From: Euglena gracilis
Taxonomy: Eukaryota; Euglenida; Euglenophyceae; Euglenales
Assembly: GCA_039621445.1 (NCBI GenBank)
Contig: CP154956.1
Coordinates: 10,291,443 to 10,355,442, forward strand
Length of the DNA: 64,000 bases
Direction of reading: 5' to 3'
The translations under genes were made by a program, and so were the position numbers. Positions 55,105 through 64,000 of this stretch are shown here, piece by piece. The notes beneath the pieces are model-generated. The model searched no databases. It worked only from the letters and a program-made list of their open reading frames with translations, and was not told the origin of the DNA. Positions within the stretch are counted from its first letter, which is position 1, and each line of letters begins with the position of its first letter.

Positions 55105-57964
55105 GCAGGCTCATGAATGTGGCAAAAACCTGTGAAATCCGGGAAGCATCAGTTCTTCTTGCCGTCGGACAGTGGAGAAAACACATACTCGGCACAGAAC
55201 GGAGTGCCTGACAATGACGCAGAGCCTGACAAAAAGGTCAGACCGGCGGCTGACCTTTTTTTGGTTTGTGGAAGTCTTAGGTGACCCCCAGGGGGGGGGG
55301 TCCACAACAGGGCTAGCCATTGGAAAGAATTTTTCCACTGACCGACACAAAGGGCCGAAAAAATTTCAGCCCCCCAAAATGACCAAGAATGCTAGTTTTT
55401 TTGTGATTTTTTTTAAAAAAGTAGCAAAAAAACCCCATGAAAAAAACTACGGGGTGTCATGTCTGACTCAATTCATGCATTTGGATATTTGAATTTATGT
55501 GAATATGCAACCGAACAGATGAGGAGAATGTGTTGTGGTTGCTGGTTGCAGGTCACAGGAATCAAGTGAAGACCAAAAAAAAAAACGCATAGTGGACAGG
55601 ATTGACCCCAAAATCACTCAGCTGGGACCTAGGTTGGCAACACACGCCACCCGACCATTTCCCGAGCATTGGGAATCAGGGCCTGGTGACCTCGCCATCA
55701 ATCTTGCATTTCATTTCTTCGCGACAAAATTACATGGGTTGTCATCCTTTGGATGCCTCTCAAATGGATGAAGCAGCTTCGTGTATGCATACCACTTCCG
55801 TGGATGATGTCTAATCATTTGGTAATGCAAAGTCTTCTGTGCCTCTCATGCGGTCTCCAATGAAGCTTTTCCAGATTCGAAACAGCATCACCCAAATGGG
55901 TGGGGGTGCGATCTGCCCCAGCTTCTTTTAGCTGGGCCAGTCTATGCATCAAAAGGCCGATCTTGAGGTTATTTTCACCGTTTCAGACAAACCGCGACCA
56001 GCACTGCTCAAATAAAATTTGAGCGGTTTTTGATTGTGCTTTGTTGATTCAGTCATTTTATTTTGGTAACGAAACGATAAAATCCACACATGTCTCAAAC
56101 AAAGTGACTAAATATTTTAGGATGAACAAAAACAAAGCAACTCCGAATTTTCCAGGCTGTGGTGCTCTTGCTTTCGAAGCATGAGGGAAAGAAGAGCAGT
56201 TCGAAGAATCCATTTCCTGTTTGGCCCCCTACAAAAATTTGTGCTCCTGACACAGCCAGGCGCTGCGACCATGAAGGGGTTTTTACTTGCTTTCTGGGTT
56301 TGAAATGGAAATCAAGACTCTTTTGCAACACAGGCATCAAATTTATATTTTATGATCTTTTAAAAATGCCACACGTGGCCCAGAAACGCCGCTTGATGAT
56401 CGATGTGAGTACGGAATGAAATACGGCAGGTGCGGTGACGGGTAGCCCATAAAGTGCGGACGGTCTGTTGTCTGTCGTGGGGAACGCACAGAACCAGCCA
56501 GAGGGAGTCCACGTAATGCAGGGGCAGACACCGATTAAAGTAAAACTGCTGCATGACACAAAAAAATGGGCTGTCACATGAGTCCCTGCTGACACCTCGA
56601 AACACAATACCAATATGTAACACAATATGTAACATGTCAAATATGAAAAAATGGCTAAATTGCATCATGCAGGCTCATGAATGTGGCAAAAACCTGTGAA
56701 ATCCGGGAAGCATCAGTTCTTCTTGCCGTCGGACAGTGGAGAAAACACATACTCGGCACAGAACGGAGTGCCTGACAATGACGCAGAGCCTGACAAAAAG
56801 GTCAGACCGGCGGCTGACCTTTTTTTGGTTTGTGGAAGTCTTAGGTGACCCCCAGGGGGGGGGGTCCACAACAGGGCTAGCCATTGGAAAGAATTTTTCC
56901 ACTGACCGACACAAAGGGCCGAAAAAATTTCAGCCCCCCAAAATGACCAAGAATGCTAGTTTTTTTGTGATTTTTTTTTAAAAAAGTAGCAAAAAAAACC
57001 CCATGAAAAAAACTACGGGGTGTCATGTCTGACTCAATTCATGCATTTGGATATTTGAATTTATGTGAATATGCAACCGAACAGATGAGGAGAATGTGTT
57101 GTGGTTGCTGGTTGCAGGTCACAGGAATCAAGTGAAGACCAAAAAAAAAAAAACCGCATAGTGGACAGGATTGACCCCAAAATCACTCAGCTGGCTCCTA
57201 GGTTGGCAACACACGCCACCTGACCATTTCCCGAGCATTGGGAATCAGGGCCTGGTGACCTCGCCATCAATCTTGCACTTCATTTCTTCGCGACAAAATT
57301 ACATGGGTTGTCATCCTTTGGATGCCTCTCAAATGGATGAAGCAGCTTCGTGTATGCATACCACTTCCGTGGATGATGTCTAATCATTTGGTAATGCAAA
57401 GTCTTCTGTGCCTCTCATGCGGTCTCCAATGAAGCTTTTCCAGATTCGAAACAGCATCACCCAAATGGGTGGGGGTGCGATCTGCCCCAGCTTCTTTTAG
57501 CTGGGCCAGTCTATGCATCAAAAGGCCGATCTTGAGGTTATTTTCACCGTTTCAGACAAACCGCGACCAGCACTGCTCAAATAAAATTTGAGCGGTTTTT
57601 GATTGTGCTTTGTTGATTCAGTCATTTTATTTTGGTAACGAAACGATAAAATCCACACATGTCTCAAACAAAGTGACTAAATATTTTAGGATGAACAAAA
57701 ACAAAGCAACTCCGAATTTTCCAGGCTAAATTGCGAGCCTGTGGTGCTCTTGCTTTCGAAGCATGAGGGAAAGAAGAGCAGTTCGAAGAATCCATTTCCT
57801 GTTTGGCCCCCTACAAAAATTTGTGCTCCTGACACAGCCAGGCGCTGCGACCATGAAGGGGTTTTTACTTGCTTTCTGGATTTGAAATGGAAATCAAGAC
57901 TCTTTGCACCATAGGCATCAAATTTATATTTCATGATCTTTTAAAAATGCCACACATGGCCCAG
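54837..57964. repeat. Nested tandem duplication, 1.56-kb unit
   Basis: 54837-56400 and 56401-about 57964 are the same unit in direct orientation. The junction lies at CTTGATGAT|CGATGTGAG with short GAT homology. D1 has it once (about 39795-41360). The first D2 copy lacks 16 bp (ccaggct...gtggtg at 56155) that D1 and the second D2 copy have. Confidence 0.9.
56401..56668 (-). CDS. Hydrophobic-leader exon candidate (D2, second copy)
   Basis: Duplicate of 54832-55104 made by the nested duplication. Its 3' side now runs into different sequence (HIDHQAAFLGHVWHF) across the junction. Confidence 0.35.
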
Positions 57965-58131
57965 AAACGCCGCTTGATAATGAAGATCGCTCTGTCACCC
58001 CTGGGTTTAAATCTGGAGCACAAGGAACGACCAAGCTCATCGCATCTGAAGCTGAGCTCAAAATACGTCCATATTTCAGCAAGTCTTTTTCCAACTGGTG
58101 AAAGTCTGAACATCACACGACAGTGGGCCAA
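57686..58131 (-). CDS. Two exon-like ORFs (D2 counterpart of 41078-41523)
   Basis: Both frames are identical in residues to D1. Confidence 0.35.
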
Positions 58132-59164
58132 GGCTTACAGCCGGGTGTCAGCGTTGTTGATGTGACAGCCTGATTACGACGCTCACCTAAAGCAAAGAGT
58201 TATAAACTTTTTCTCAGAGGTGGTCCTCATCCCAAGAGCGATTTTTAAAAGGCGGTCCTCAGTGTTTGTGGAGCAACTGCTCAGAAGGCTTTTTTGGAGA
58301 AAACGAGGAAATCAAGTGCTGCTGAAGTAATATCTGAAGGATATTTTTTTCCCGCGTCTTGAGACTTTTTTCAAGAAGGTTTTGTCCTCGGCTCAAGGAA
58401 ATGAGGGGAAGGGCAATGGGACATGTAATGAACGATGGTTCCTGAGTTTTTGATTGCCATCTTGTGGACACAGTGGCGCTAGGAAATAGCGTTGAAGGCA
58501 ATGCAGGGTAGTCAGTGAGAAATCAAAATCGGCTGAAGAATCCGATTGTTTTCCTGTTTCCCCAAATTTATATGTGTGTTTGTGTGCGTGTTTATGGCAG
58601 TATCAAACTATTTGGTCCCCCCCCCCAAGGGGGCCAAGCAATTTGATGCCAAATGCTGCCATAATATATTATATTCGCATATATGACAACAGCAAATTTA
58701 TGCCTCCCGCAGGGCAAGTAGTTTGATCGAGGGGGGGGGTATGGATTTTTTGATTGAGGGGGGGGTATGTATTTTTGCAGCCGAAAAAAGGTTTTGTGGC
58801 ACTTGATGTTTTTGTACAGGGGGAAGGAGGGTCTGGACCCCCCCCCCTCACCCAGAACCCTGCCCCTCCCACAGCAGCCACATGGGTCAATTATTATGCA
58901 CATTTGTTAAAATTGCAGTGGTGCTTCTTTTAGGTGCAGGAACGAGGACCTTCTGAATGGAAGAATGGGGGCAGAGGCAACGTTCTCATAACAAAAACAT
59001 CGGCATGGATGGTGCTTCGAAGGGCCAGAGATGAAGACATAGACATGCAAGCACAATCGAAAACATAAACACACCTCTGTCCATTCCACTCCCGTAGTGA
59101 TGTCCAGCAGCATCTGACGTGACCCAGAGTCAGCCCTGGTGTCGTTTGGAGTGCCTTGTTCAAC

Positions 59165-59266
59165 CTGTTGTGTTGATCAGAATCTTCATCGTTGCCCAGC
59201 CAGAGATTCATCCGCTTTCTTCCCCTTGGTGTTTTTTCATCCGCCCCTGCCGCCTCCAGGAATCCG
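59165..59266 (-). CDS. Symmetric exon A: GFLEAAGADEK module
   Basis: The acceptor GCCAG| precedes 102 bp encoding GFLEAAGADEKTPRGRKRMN LWLGNDEDSDQHN, and the donor is CAG|GTTGAAC. Length is a multiple of three with the same phase at both ends, so it can be duplicated or skipped without breaking frame. No known domain. Confidence 0.5.
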
Positions 59267-59542
59267 CTGGCACCACATCCCAAAGGCAACATTGCACCAC
59301 ATACCCGCCGCTTGCAGCACCACTGCTCTTTCACCATCGCCCGGTTGAGGTCGCAATGATCCGATGGAACATGGTGCGGGGCAGGCGCCTTGAGCTGGCA
59401 GCACCAAACAGCAACCTGCCCATAGTTAGTTGATTGTTGTGATCGACATTTATGCCGCTGTGGCCAAATGGCACCCCGCAATTGTGCTTGAGCCCCAGGT
59501 GGAAGGTGGAAACCCCGGTGTCATTTGGAGTGCCATCTTCAC

Positions 59543-59656
59543 CTGCTGTGCGGATCGGTGTTTTGACCGCCGCCCACCCAAAGATTGTTCACCAACCCCT
59601 CTCCAGCCGCGGCTGCTTGGACTTTTTCATTTGCCCCTGCCGCCTCGAGGACCCCG
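59543..59656 (-). CDS. Symmetric exon B: GVLEAAGANEK module
   Basis: AACAG|, 114 bp (GVLEAAGANEKVQAAAAGDG LVNNLWAGGGQNTDPHS), CAG|GTGAAG. It has the same module plan as exon A: LEAAGAxEK, a variable linker, NLW.G, then D.H. Confidence 0.5.
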
Positions 59657-59722
59657 CTGTTTGCAATCTGCAGGCTCCCCAGCGTCTCAGCGTAGCGTTC
59701 CTGCCGAGCATTTCATCCGACT

Positions 59723-59839
59723 CTGTTGTGTTGATCAGAATCTTCATCGTTGCCCAGCCAGAGATTCCTCCCCACTACCTCTCGCGCCGTGGCTGTTTGG
59801 CGTTTTTTTTCATCCGCCCCTGCCGCCTCCAGGAATCCG
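59723..59839 (-). pseudogene. Symmetric exon A', splice sites eroded
   Basis: 117 bp, in-frame NGFLEAAGADEKKRQTATAR EVVGRNLWLGNDEDSDQHN. The acceptor reads ATCAA|CGG instead of CCAG|CGG and the donor ACAG|AGTC instead of GT, so it is probably not spliced as an exon now. Confidence 0.45.
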
Positions 59840-60135
59840 TTGATTTTCAACCAAAAGGTCTCAGAGTGCACCACATCCCAAAGGCAACATTGCACCACAT
59901 ACCCTCCGCTTGCAGCGCCACTGCTCTTTCACCTTCGCCCAATTGAGGTCGCAATGATCCGATGGAACATGGTGCGGGGCAGGCGCCTTGAGCTGGCAGC
60001 ACCAAACAGCAACCTGCCCACAGTTAGTTGTTTGTTGTGATCGACATTTATGCCACTGTGGCCAAATGGCGCAATTGTGCTTGAACCCCAGGTGGAAGAT
60101 GGAAACCCCGGTGTCATTTGGAGTGCCTTCTTCAC

Positions 60136-60249
60136 CTGCTGTGCGGATCGGTATTTTGACCGCCGCCCGCCCAAAGATTGTTCACCAACCCGTCTCCAGC
60201 CGCGGCTGCTTGGACTTTTTCATTTGCCCCTGCCGCCTCGAGGACCCCG
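60136..60249 (-). CDS. Symmetric exon B'
   Basis: 114 bp, near-identical to exon B with both splice sites kept (AACAG| and CAG|GTGAAG). A+B and A'+B' form two tandem units of about 595 bp. Confidence 0.5.
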
Positions 60250-60628
60250 CTGTTTGCAATCTGCAGGCTCCCCAGCGTCTGCAGCGTACCGTTCCTACCG
60301 AGCACTTCATCCGACTCCTTGTACATTCAACTTCCGGGAATGATGAGAGCCTTAAAAGTGTGACAGCAAACAAATGACCGATGTACCAGTGGTTATCATC
60401 AGCCATTGGGTTAATTGTCAGGAAAATCTTTCAAAAAGGGTGCCCAAGAGGTGGTGTGAGGGCGGCTGGTCTGCTTCTTTCGCGACCGCACTTTGTGCCT
60501 GGTTGTCGGTGCACAGCCCGCAAAATTGCAGCAAGGTTTCGAGCTTTCTTCAGTGCTGGGCTGGTGCCAGTCTGTTTGTTGAACAAGGCGCCACCTGTGG
60601 TTTTGCATACCCTGGACCAGATTTTCAT
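60250..60628. other. No supported gene
   Basis: Both strands are open in places (for example AARFRAFFSAGLVPVCLLNK on +), but nothing is recognised or repeated elsewhere in the window. Confidence 0.4.
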
Positions 60629-60894
60629 CTAATGTGCCGCGGAATTTTTTTATTTACCGCGTGTGCCGCGGCACTGGAAATTTTGTGACCGCGTGCGCCA
60701 CAGAAGCTTTCTTTCTGTGCGTCGTGTGCGCCGCCGCAGCGTTTCAGGTGCGCCACAGCAAAAAAAAAGCATGTGCCGCGGCAACGTCATTGATGTGCCG
60801 CGTGTGCGTTTTTGGTGCGCCGCAGGTGCGCCGCGGCAAAAATTCGACTGTGCGCTGCGTATGCCGCGGAAAAAAATTTTGGCGCATTGAATGA
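60629..60894. repeat. GTGCCGCGG/GTGCGCC-rich element
   Basis: About ten spaced copies of GTGCCGCG, GTGCGCC or close variants over 265 bp, bounded by AATGTGCCGCGGAATTTTTT and a right edge ending TTTTGGCGCATT. The edges are imperfectly inverted (AATGTGCC/GGCGCATT). Probably a non-coding mobile element. Confidence 0.5.
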
Positions 60895-61102
60895 AAGTCT
60901 GCCCAGGACGTTTGCCTCCGCGAACCACGACGTCTGTGACTGCTTCTGCTACCCTCTGCAGGGCCAGCAACTGCTGTGCTGGGTTGCCACATATATAATA
61001 AGCCGGCATATTAAGCTTGCATATTTAAATGTGCGGCATCCTTCTTGCCCTTCTTGCATGTACACAGGCGAATTTATGTGTGCGCATACAGATGTGCAAG
61101 CA

Positions 61103-61170
61103 ATATGGATGGATGGATGGATGGATGCAGGGCGTGGGTGACACACACACACACGTACACACACGCGCGC
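61103..61170. repeat. (GGAT)n and (AC)n microsatellites
   Basis: ATGGATGGATGGATGGATG at about 61106 followed by ACACACACAC at 61140. Confidence 0.85.
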
Positions 61171-61369
61171 ACACATAAAGTCATTGCAATCAAACGGCAA
61201 CAAGCATATTGGAAGGGACATTGGATGGCACACCATCACCAGAATGTTGCAGGGCATACCCTCCCCCGCCCCCACAGTGGATTGGGCATGCCTGTCCTTT
61301 CTTTTCTTCACCACCCTGTTTCGTCAAGTTCTTTTTCTTCTGTCATGGGAAGGGCAATGCTCCAGGGAG

Positions 61370-62640
61370 CGGTTTTTGATTGTGCTTTGTTGATTCAATC
61401 ACTTTATTTTGGTAACGAAACGATAAAATCTGCCCAAGTCTCAAACAAAGTGATTAAATGTTTTAGGATGAACAAAAACAAAGCAACTCCGAATTTGCCA
61501 GGCTAAATTGCGAGCCTGTGGTGCTCTTGCTTTCGAAGCATGAGGGAAAGAAGAGCAGTTCGAAGAATCCATTTCCTGTTTGGCCCCCTACAAAAATTGG
61601 TGCTCGTGACACAGCCAGGCGCTGCGACCATGAAGGGGTTTTTACTTGCTTTCTGGATTTGAAATGGAAATCACTCTTTGCACCATAGGCATCAAATTTA
61701 TATTTCATGATCTTTTAAAAATGCCACACGTGGCCCAGAAACGCCGCTTGATGATGAAGATCGCTCTGTCACCTCTTGGTTTAAATATGGAGCACAAGGA
61801 ACGACCAAGCTCATCGCATCTGAAGCTGAGCTCAAAATGCGACCATATTTCAGCAAGTCTTTTTCCAACCAGTGAAAGTCTGAACATCACACGACAGTGG
61901 GCCAAGGTTTACAGCCGGGTGTCATCGTTTTTGATGTGACAGCCTGATTACGACCGCTCACCTAAAGCAAGGAGTTATAAAATTTTTCTCAGAGGTGGTC
62001 CTGATCCCAAGAGCGATTTTTAAGAGGTGGTCCTCAGTGTGTGCGGAGCAAAGGCTGGGCAGGCTTTTAGGAGAAGGAGAAGGAATTCTGCTTAAGCTTT
62101 ATCTGATTGATGTTGTTTTTCCCACGCCTGAATTGCAAGATGAGACTTTTTTCTAAAAGGTTTTGTCATTGGAACGATGGTGTCTGAGTTTTTTGATTGC
62201 CACTTTGTGGACACAGTGACGCCTAGGAGATGGCGTTGAAAAGGCAATACAGGGTAGTCAGTGGGAAATCAAAATTGCCTGAAGAATCTTATTGTTTTCC
62301 TGTTTCCCCAAATTTATATGTGTGTTTGTGTGTGAGTTTATGACAGTATCAAACTATTTGGTCCCTTCCCTCCCCCTCTAGGGGGACAAGCAGTTTGATG
62401 CCAAAAGCTGCCATATGCACAACTGTATAATGCATGTATAAATGACAGTACCAAATTCATGCCTCCCACAGGGGGCAAGTAGTTTGATTGGGGAGGTATG
62501 GGCTTTTTGCAAGCTGAAGAAAGCTTTTGTGGCACTGATGTTTTTGTACAGGGGGGGAAGGAGGGTCTGGACCCCCCGCCCCTCATACAATACCCTGCCC
62601 CTCCCAAGCATTTCAATTTTTGGCCAGAATCTTCAATTTC
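61370..62640. repeat. Segmental duplication D3, partial
   Basis: Homologous to about 40985-42240 and 57590-58870. More diverged than D1 is from D2: a changed C/G-tract element (62350-62487) and several small indels. Confidence 0.8.
61463..61905 (-). CDS. Two exon-like ORFs (D3 counterpart of 41078-41523)
   Basis: Both frames stay open despite divergence. A 3-bp deletion removes one residue (KSLDFHF to KSDFHF). PRGDRAIFIIKRRF keeps residues with silent changes. Confidence 0.4.
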
Positions 62641-63709
62641 AGCTCAATTTGTCTGGTTTAGGTTGAAGCTTGGGGACCGGCAGAATGAACACAGCCGACC
62701 TAATTTTGCCAAGGATTTTACACGGGGGTAAGAACAAGAATAGGGAAGAGCGCCACCAGATGTGTAGACTGAAGCTGCACATGGGAATGTCATTCAGGGC
62801 TTCACGCGATCCGGGATGAAACCTCCTTGGCCTCACACCGGGTTCGCACCCAGTTGCTTGTCGTGACAACAAATCGCCCGACCAAACAGTCTATCGCCTG
62901 AAAAACAATGAAAATCATCTATGGAAGGGGAGGAGGTCCAAGGGCTGCTAGCTTGGCTGGCCCACCAGGGCTGGGGTCCCTCCCTTGTGTCTTGTACGCT
63001 TTCAAGTGTACCTCATGGAACAGCGTCCGAGTCGTCCTCAAACGTGAAAACTGTGGAGAGTTTTAACACCTTCTTCGTCTTGGTCCCCTGTGTGAAAATT
63101 GAGTTGAGAGTGAACAAAATTTAGCACAGATTAGCTTTCTGCATTCCAACAACGATCAATTTCAGCGTGGTAAAAGCGGGAACCATGGGTAGCCAAAAGA
63201 TGAGCAACAATTCCAGAAAAATGTTACAAGCATTTTATATTCATGGTTTGTATACAGTTCATGTGCATGGGCATGCATAGTTTCTGAACAAAACCATGCA
63301 CACCTAAAAAAATCCCAAACATTTATGTGTTGCACAAAATGCGCCATTTGCATGGCGTAGCACCTCCTTCGGTGCCAAACCACCATTTTCCGAGGAAGAC
63401 AGGGGAGGATGCGGTGGGCCAAGGTTGCCAAAAAAGACAAGTATCCGTCCTTTTCTTTCTTGCTTTCTTTTTTTCAAAAAAAGTTCAAAATCTCATTCAA
63501 AGTGGATCTCATCTTTTTTTCCCGTTTTCATCATATCATTTTCCTCCATGGAAAAAAATGATGCAAGGTGGCATGGCTGACGTCCAGCACCCATTCTCCG
63601 CCTTGTCTGTGGTGTTGTGCAGCTGCAGCACCACAGTGCCGCGGTCGGCGGCCGTCTCCTGAGATGGTTTGATGCGGATCATCTTATCTCCTTTGTTGAA
63701 TCACACCCT
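62641..63709. other. No supported gene; sequence not duplicated in the window
   Basis: Short open frames only. No repeats or motifs are recognised. Confidence 0.45.
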
Positions 63710-64000
63710 CCCCCGAATAGCAGCCATATGGGGCATTTATTATGCAATTTGGTTAAAATCGCAGTGGTGCTTCTTTTAGGTGCAGGAACGAGGATTTTCT
63801 CAATGGAACAGTGGGGCAGAGGCCACGTTATCGTGACAAATACGTTGACATGGATGGTTGTTTGAAAGAGCCAGATATGAAGACATGTACATGCAAGCAC
63901 AATCAAAAACACAAACACACCTCTGTCCATTCCACCCCCGTGGTAATGTCCAGCGGCATCTGACACACCCAGTCAGCCCTGGTGTCGTTTGGAGTATCTT
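63710..64000. repeat. Segmental duplication D3, continuation to the window edge
   Basis: Homologous to 42230-42510 and 58880-59160. On - it holds GGGMDRGVFVFLIVLACTCL, a hydrophobic segment seen with shifted frames in D1 and D2. The duplication continues beyond the window. Confidence 0.75.

Larger units (their letters stand above)
43871..59280. repeat. Segmental duplication D2
   Basis: Second copy of D1 in direct orientation. D2-specific features are a hAT-like MITE (46744-47180), a larger 21-bp satellite (49610-52975), a nested 1.56-kb tandem duplication (54837-57964), a 55-bp stretch at 45950-46005 absent from D1, and the opposite orientation of 44624-45221. Confidence 0.85.

Overview
This window is eukaryotic genomic DNA. 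Its few recognisable genes are split by GT-AG introns, and most of it is made of transposable elements, satellites, segmental duplications and decayed gene copies. The species cannot be named from sequence alone. GC-rich exons, short introns, a tyrosine-recombinase (DIRS-like) retroelement and strong repeat turnover would suit a protist or alga, but that is inference. No tRNA, rRNA, CRISPR array or prokaryotic operon was seen.

Region 1 (1-10.3 kb): on the + strand lies the 5' half of a mitochondrial BCKDK/PDK-family protein kinase, with five or six exons between 2277 and 6395. An 820-bp (CA)n/(GCAC)n block follows and no ATP-binding exon is visible. Several non-autonomous elements surround the gene: a hAT-like MITE (366-812), a C/G-tract foldback element (1715-2167) and a 1.58-kb hAT-like element (8558-10135).

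Region 2 (10.3-15.4 kb): a degenerate tyrosine-recombinase retroelement lies on the - strand. Its order is methyltransferase-like domain, gag-like ORF, tyrosine recombinase, reverse transcriptase, with two 2A-like NPGP motifs. A MITE (14651-15048) lies upstream of it.

Region 3 (16-24 kb): shuffled, broken copies (six in the window) of one unrecognised protein family with a Lys/Arg-rich N-terminal arm and a beta-rich body. A non-LTR endonuclease fragment and an element with 13-bp target duplications lie among them.

Region 4 (24-30.4 kb): an AT-rich island of decayed genes (Asn-rich beta-helix-like segments, a signal-peptide/Cys-rich exon, a coiled-coil gene, unknowns). It contains GC-rich foldback insertions and a 734-bp insertion copied from about 4.8 kb upstream and flanked by 72-bp direct repeats.

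Region 5 (30.4-64 kb): two and a half tandem copies of a 12-15 kb segmental duplication (D1 about 30418-42700, D2 about 43871-59280, partial D3 from about 61370). The copies differ by a 0.6-kb inversion, three element insertions with readable empty sites, a nested 1.56-kb duplication and expansion of a 21-bp KpnI-containing satellite. On the - strand they carry many short conserved exon-like ORFs, including phase-symmetric tandem exons at 59.2-60.2 kb.
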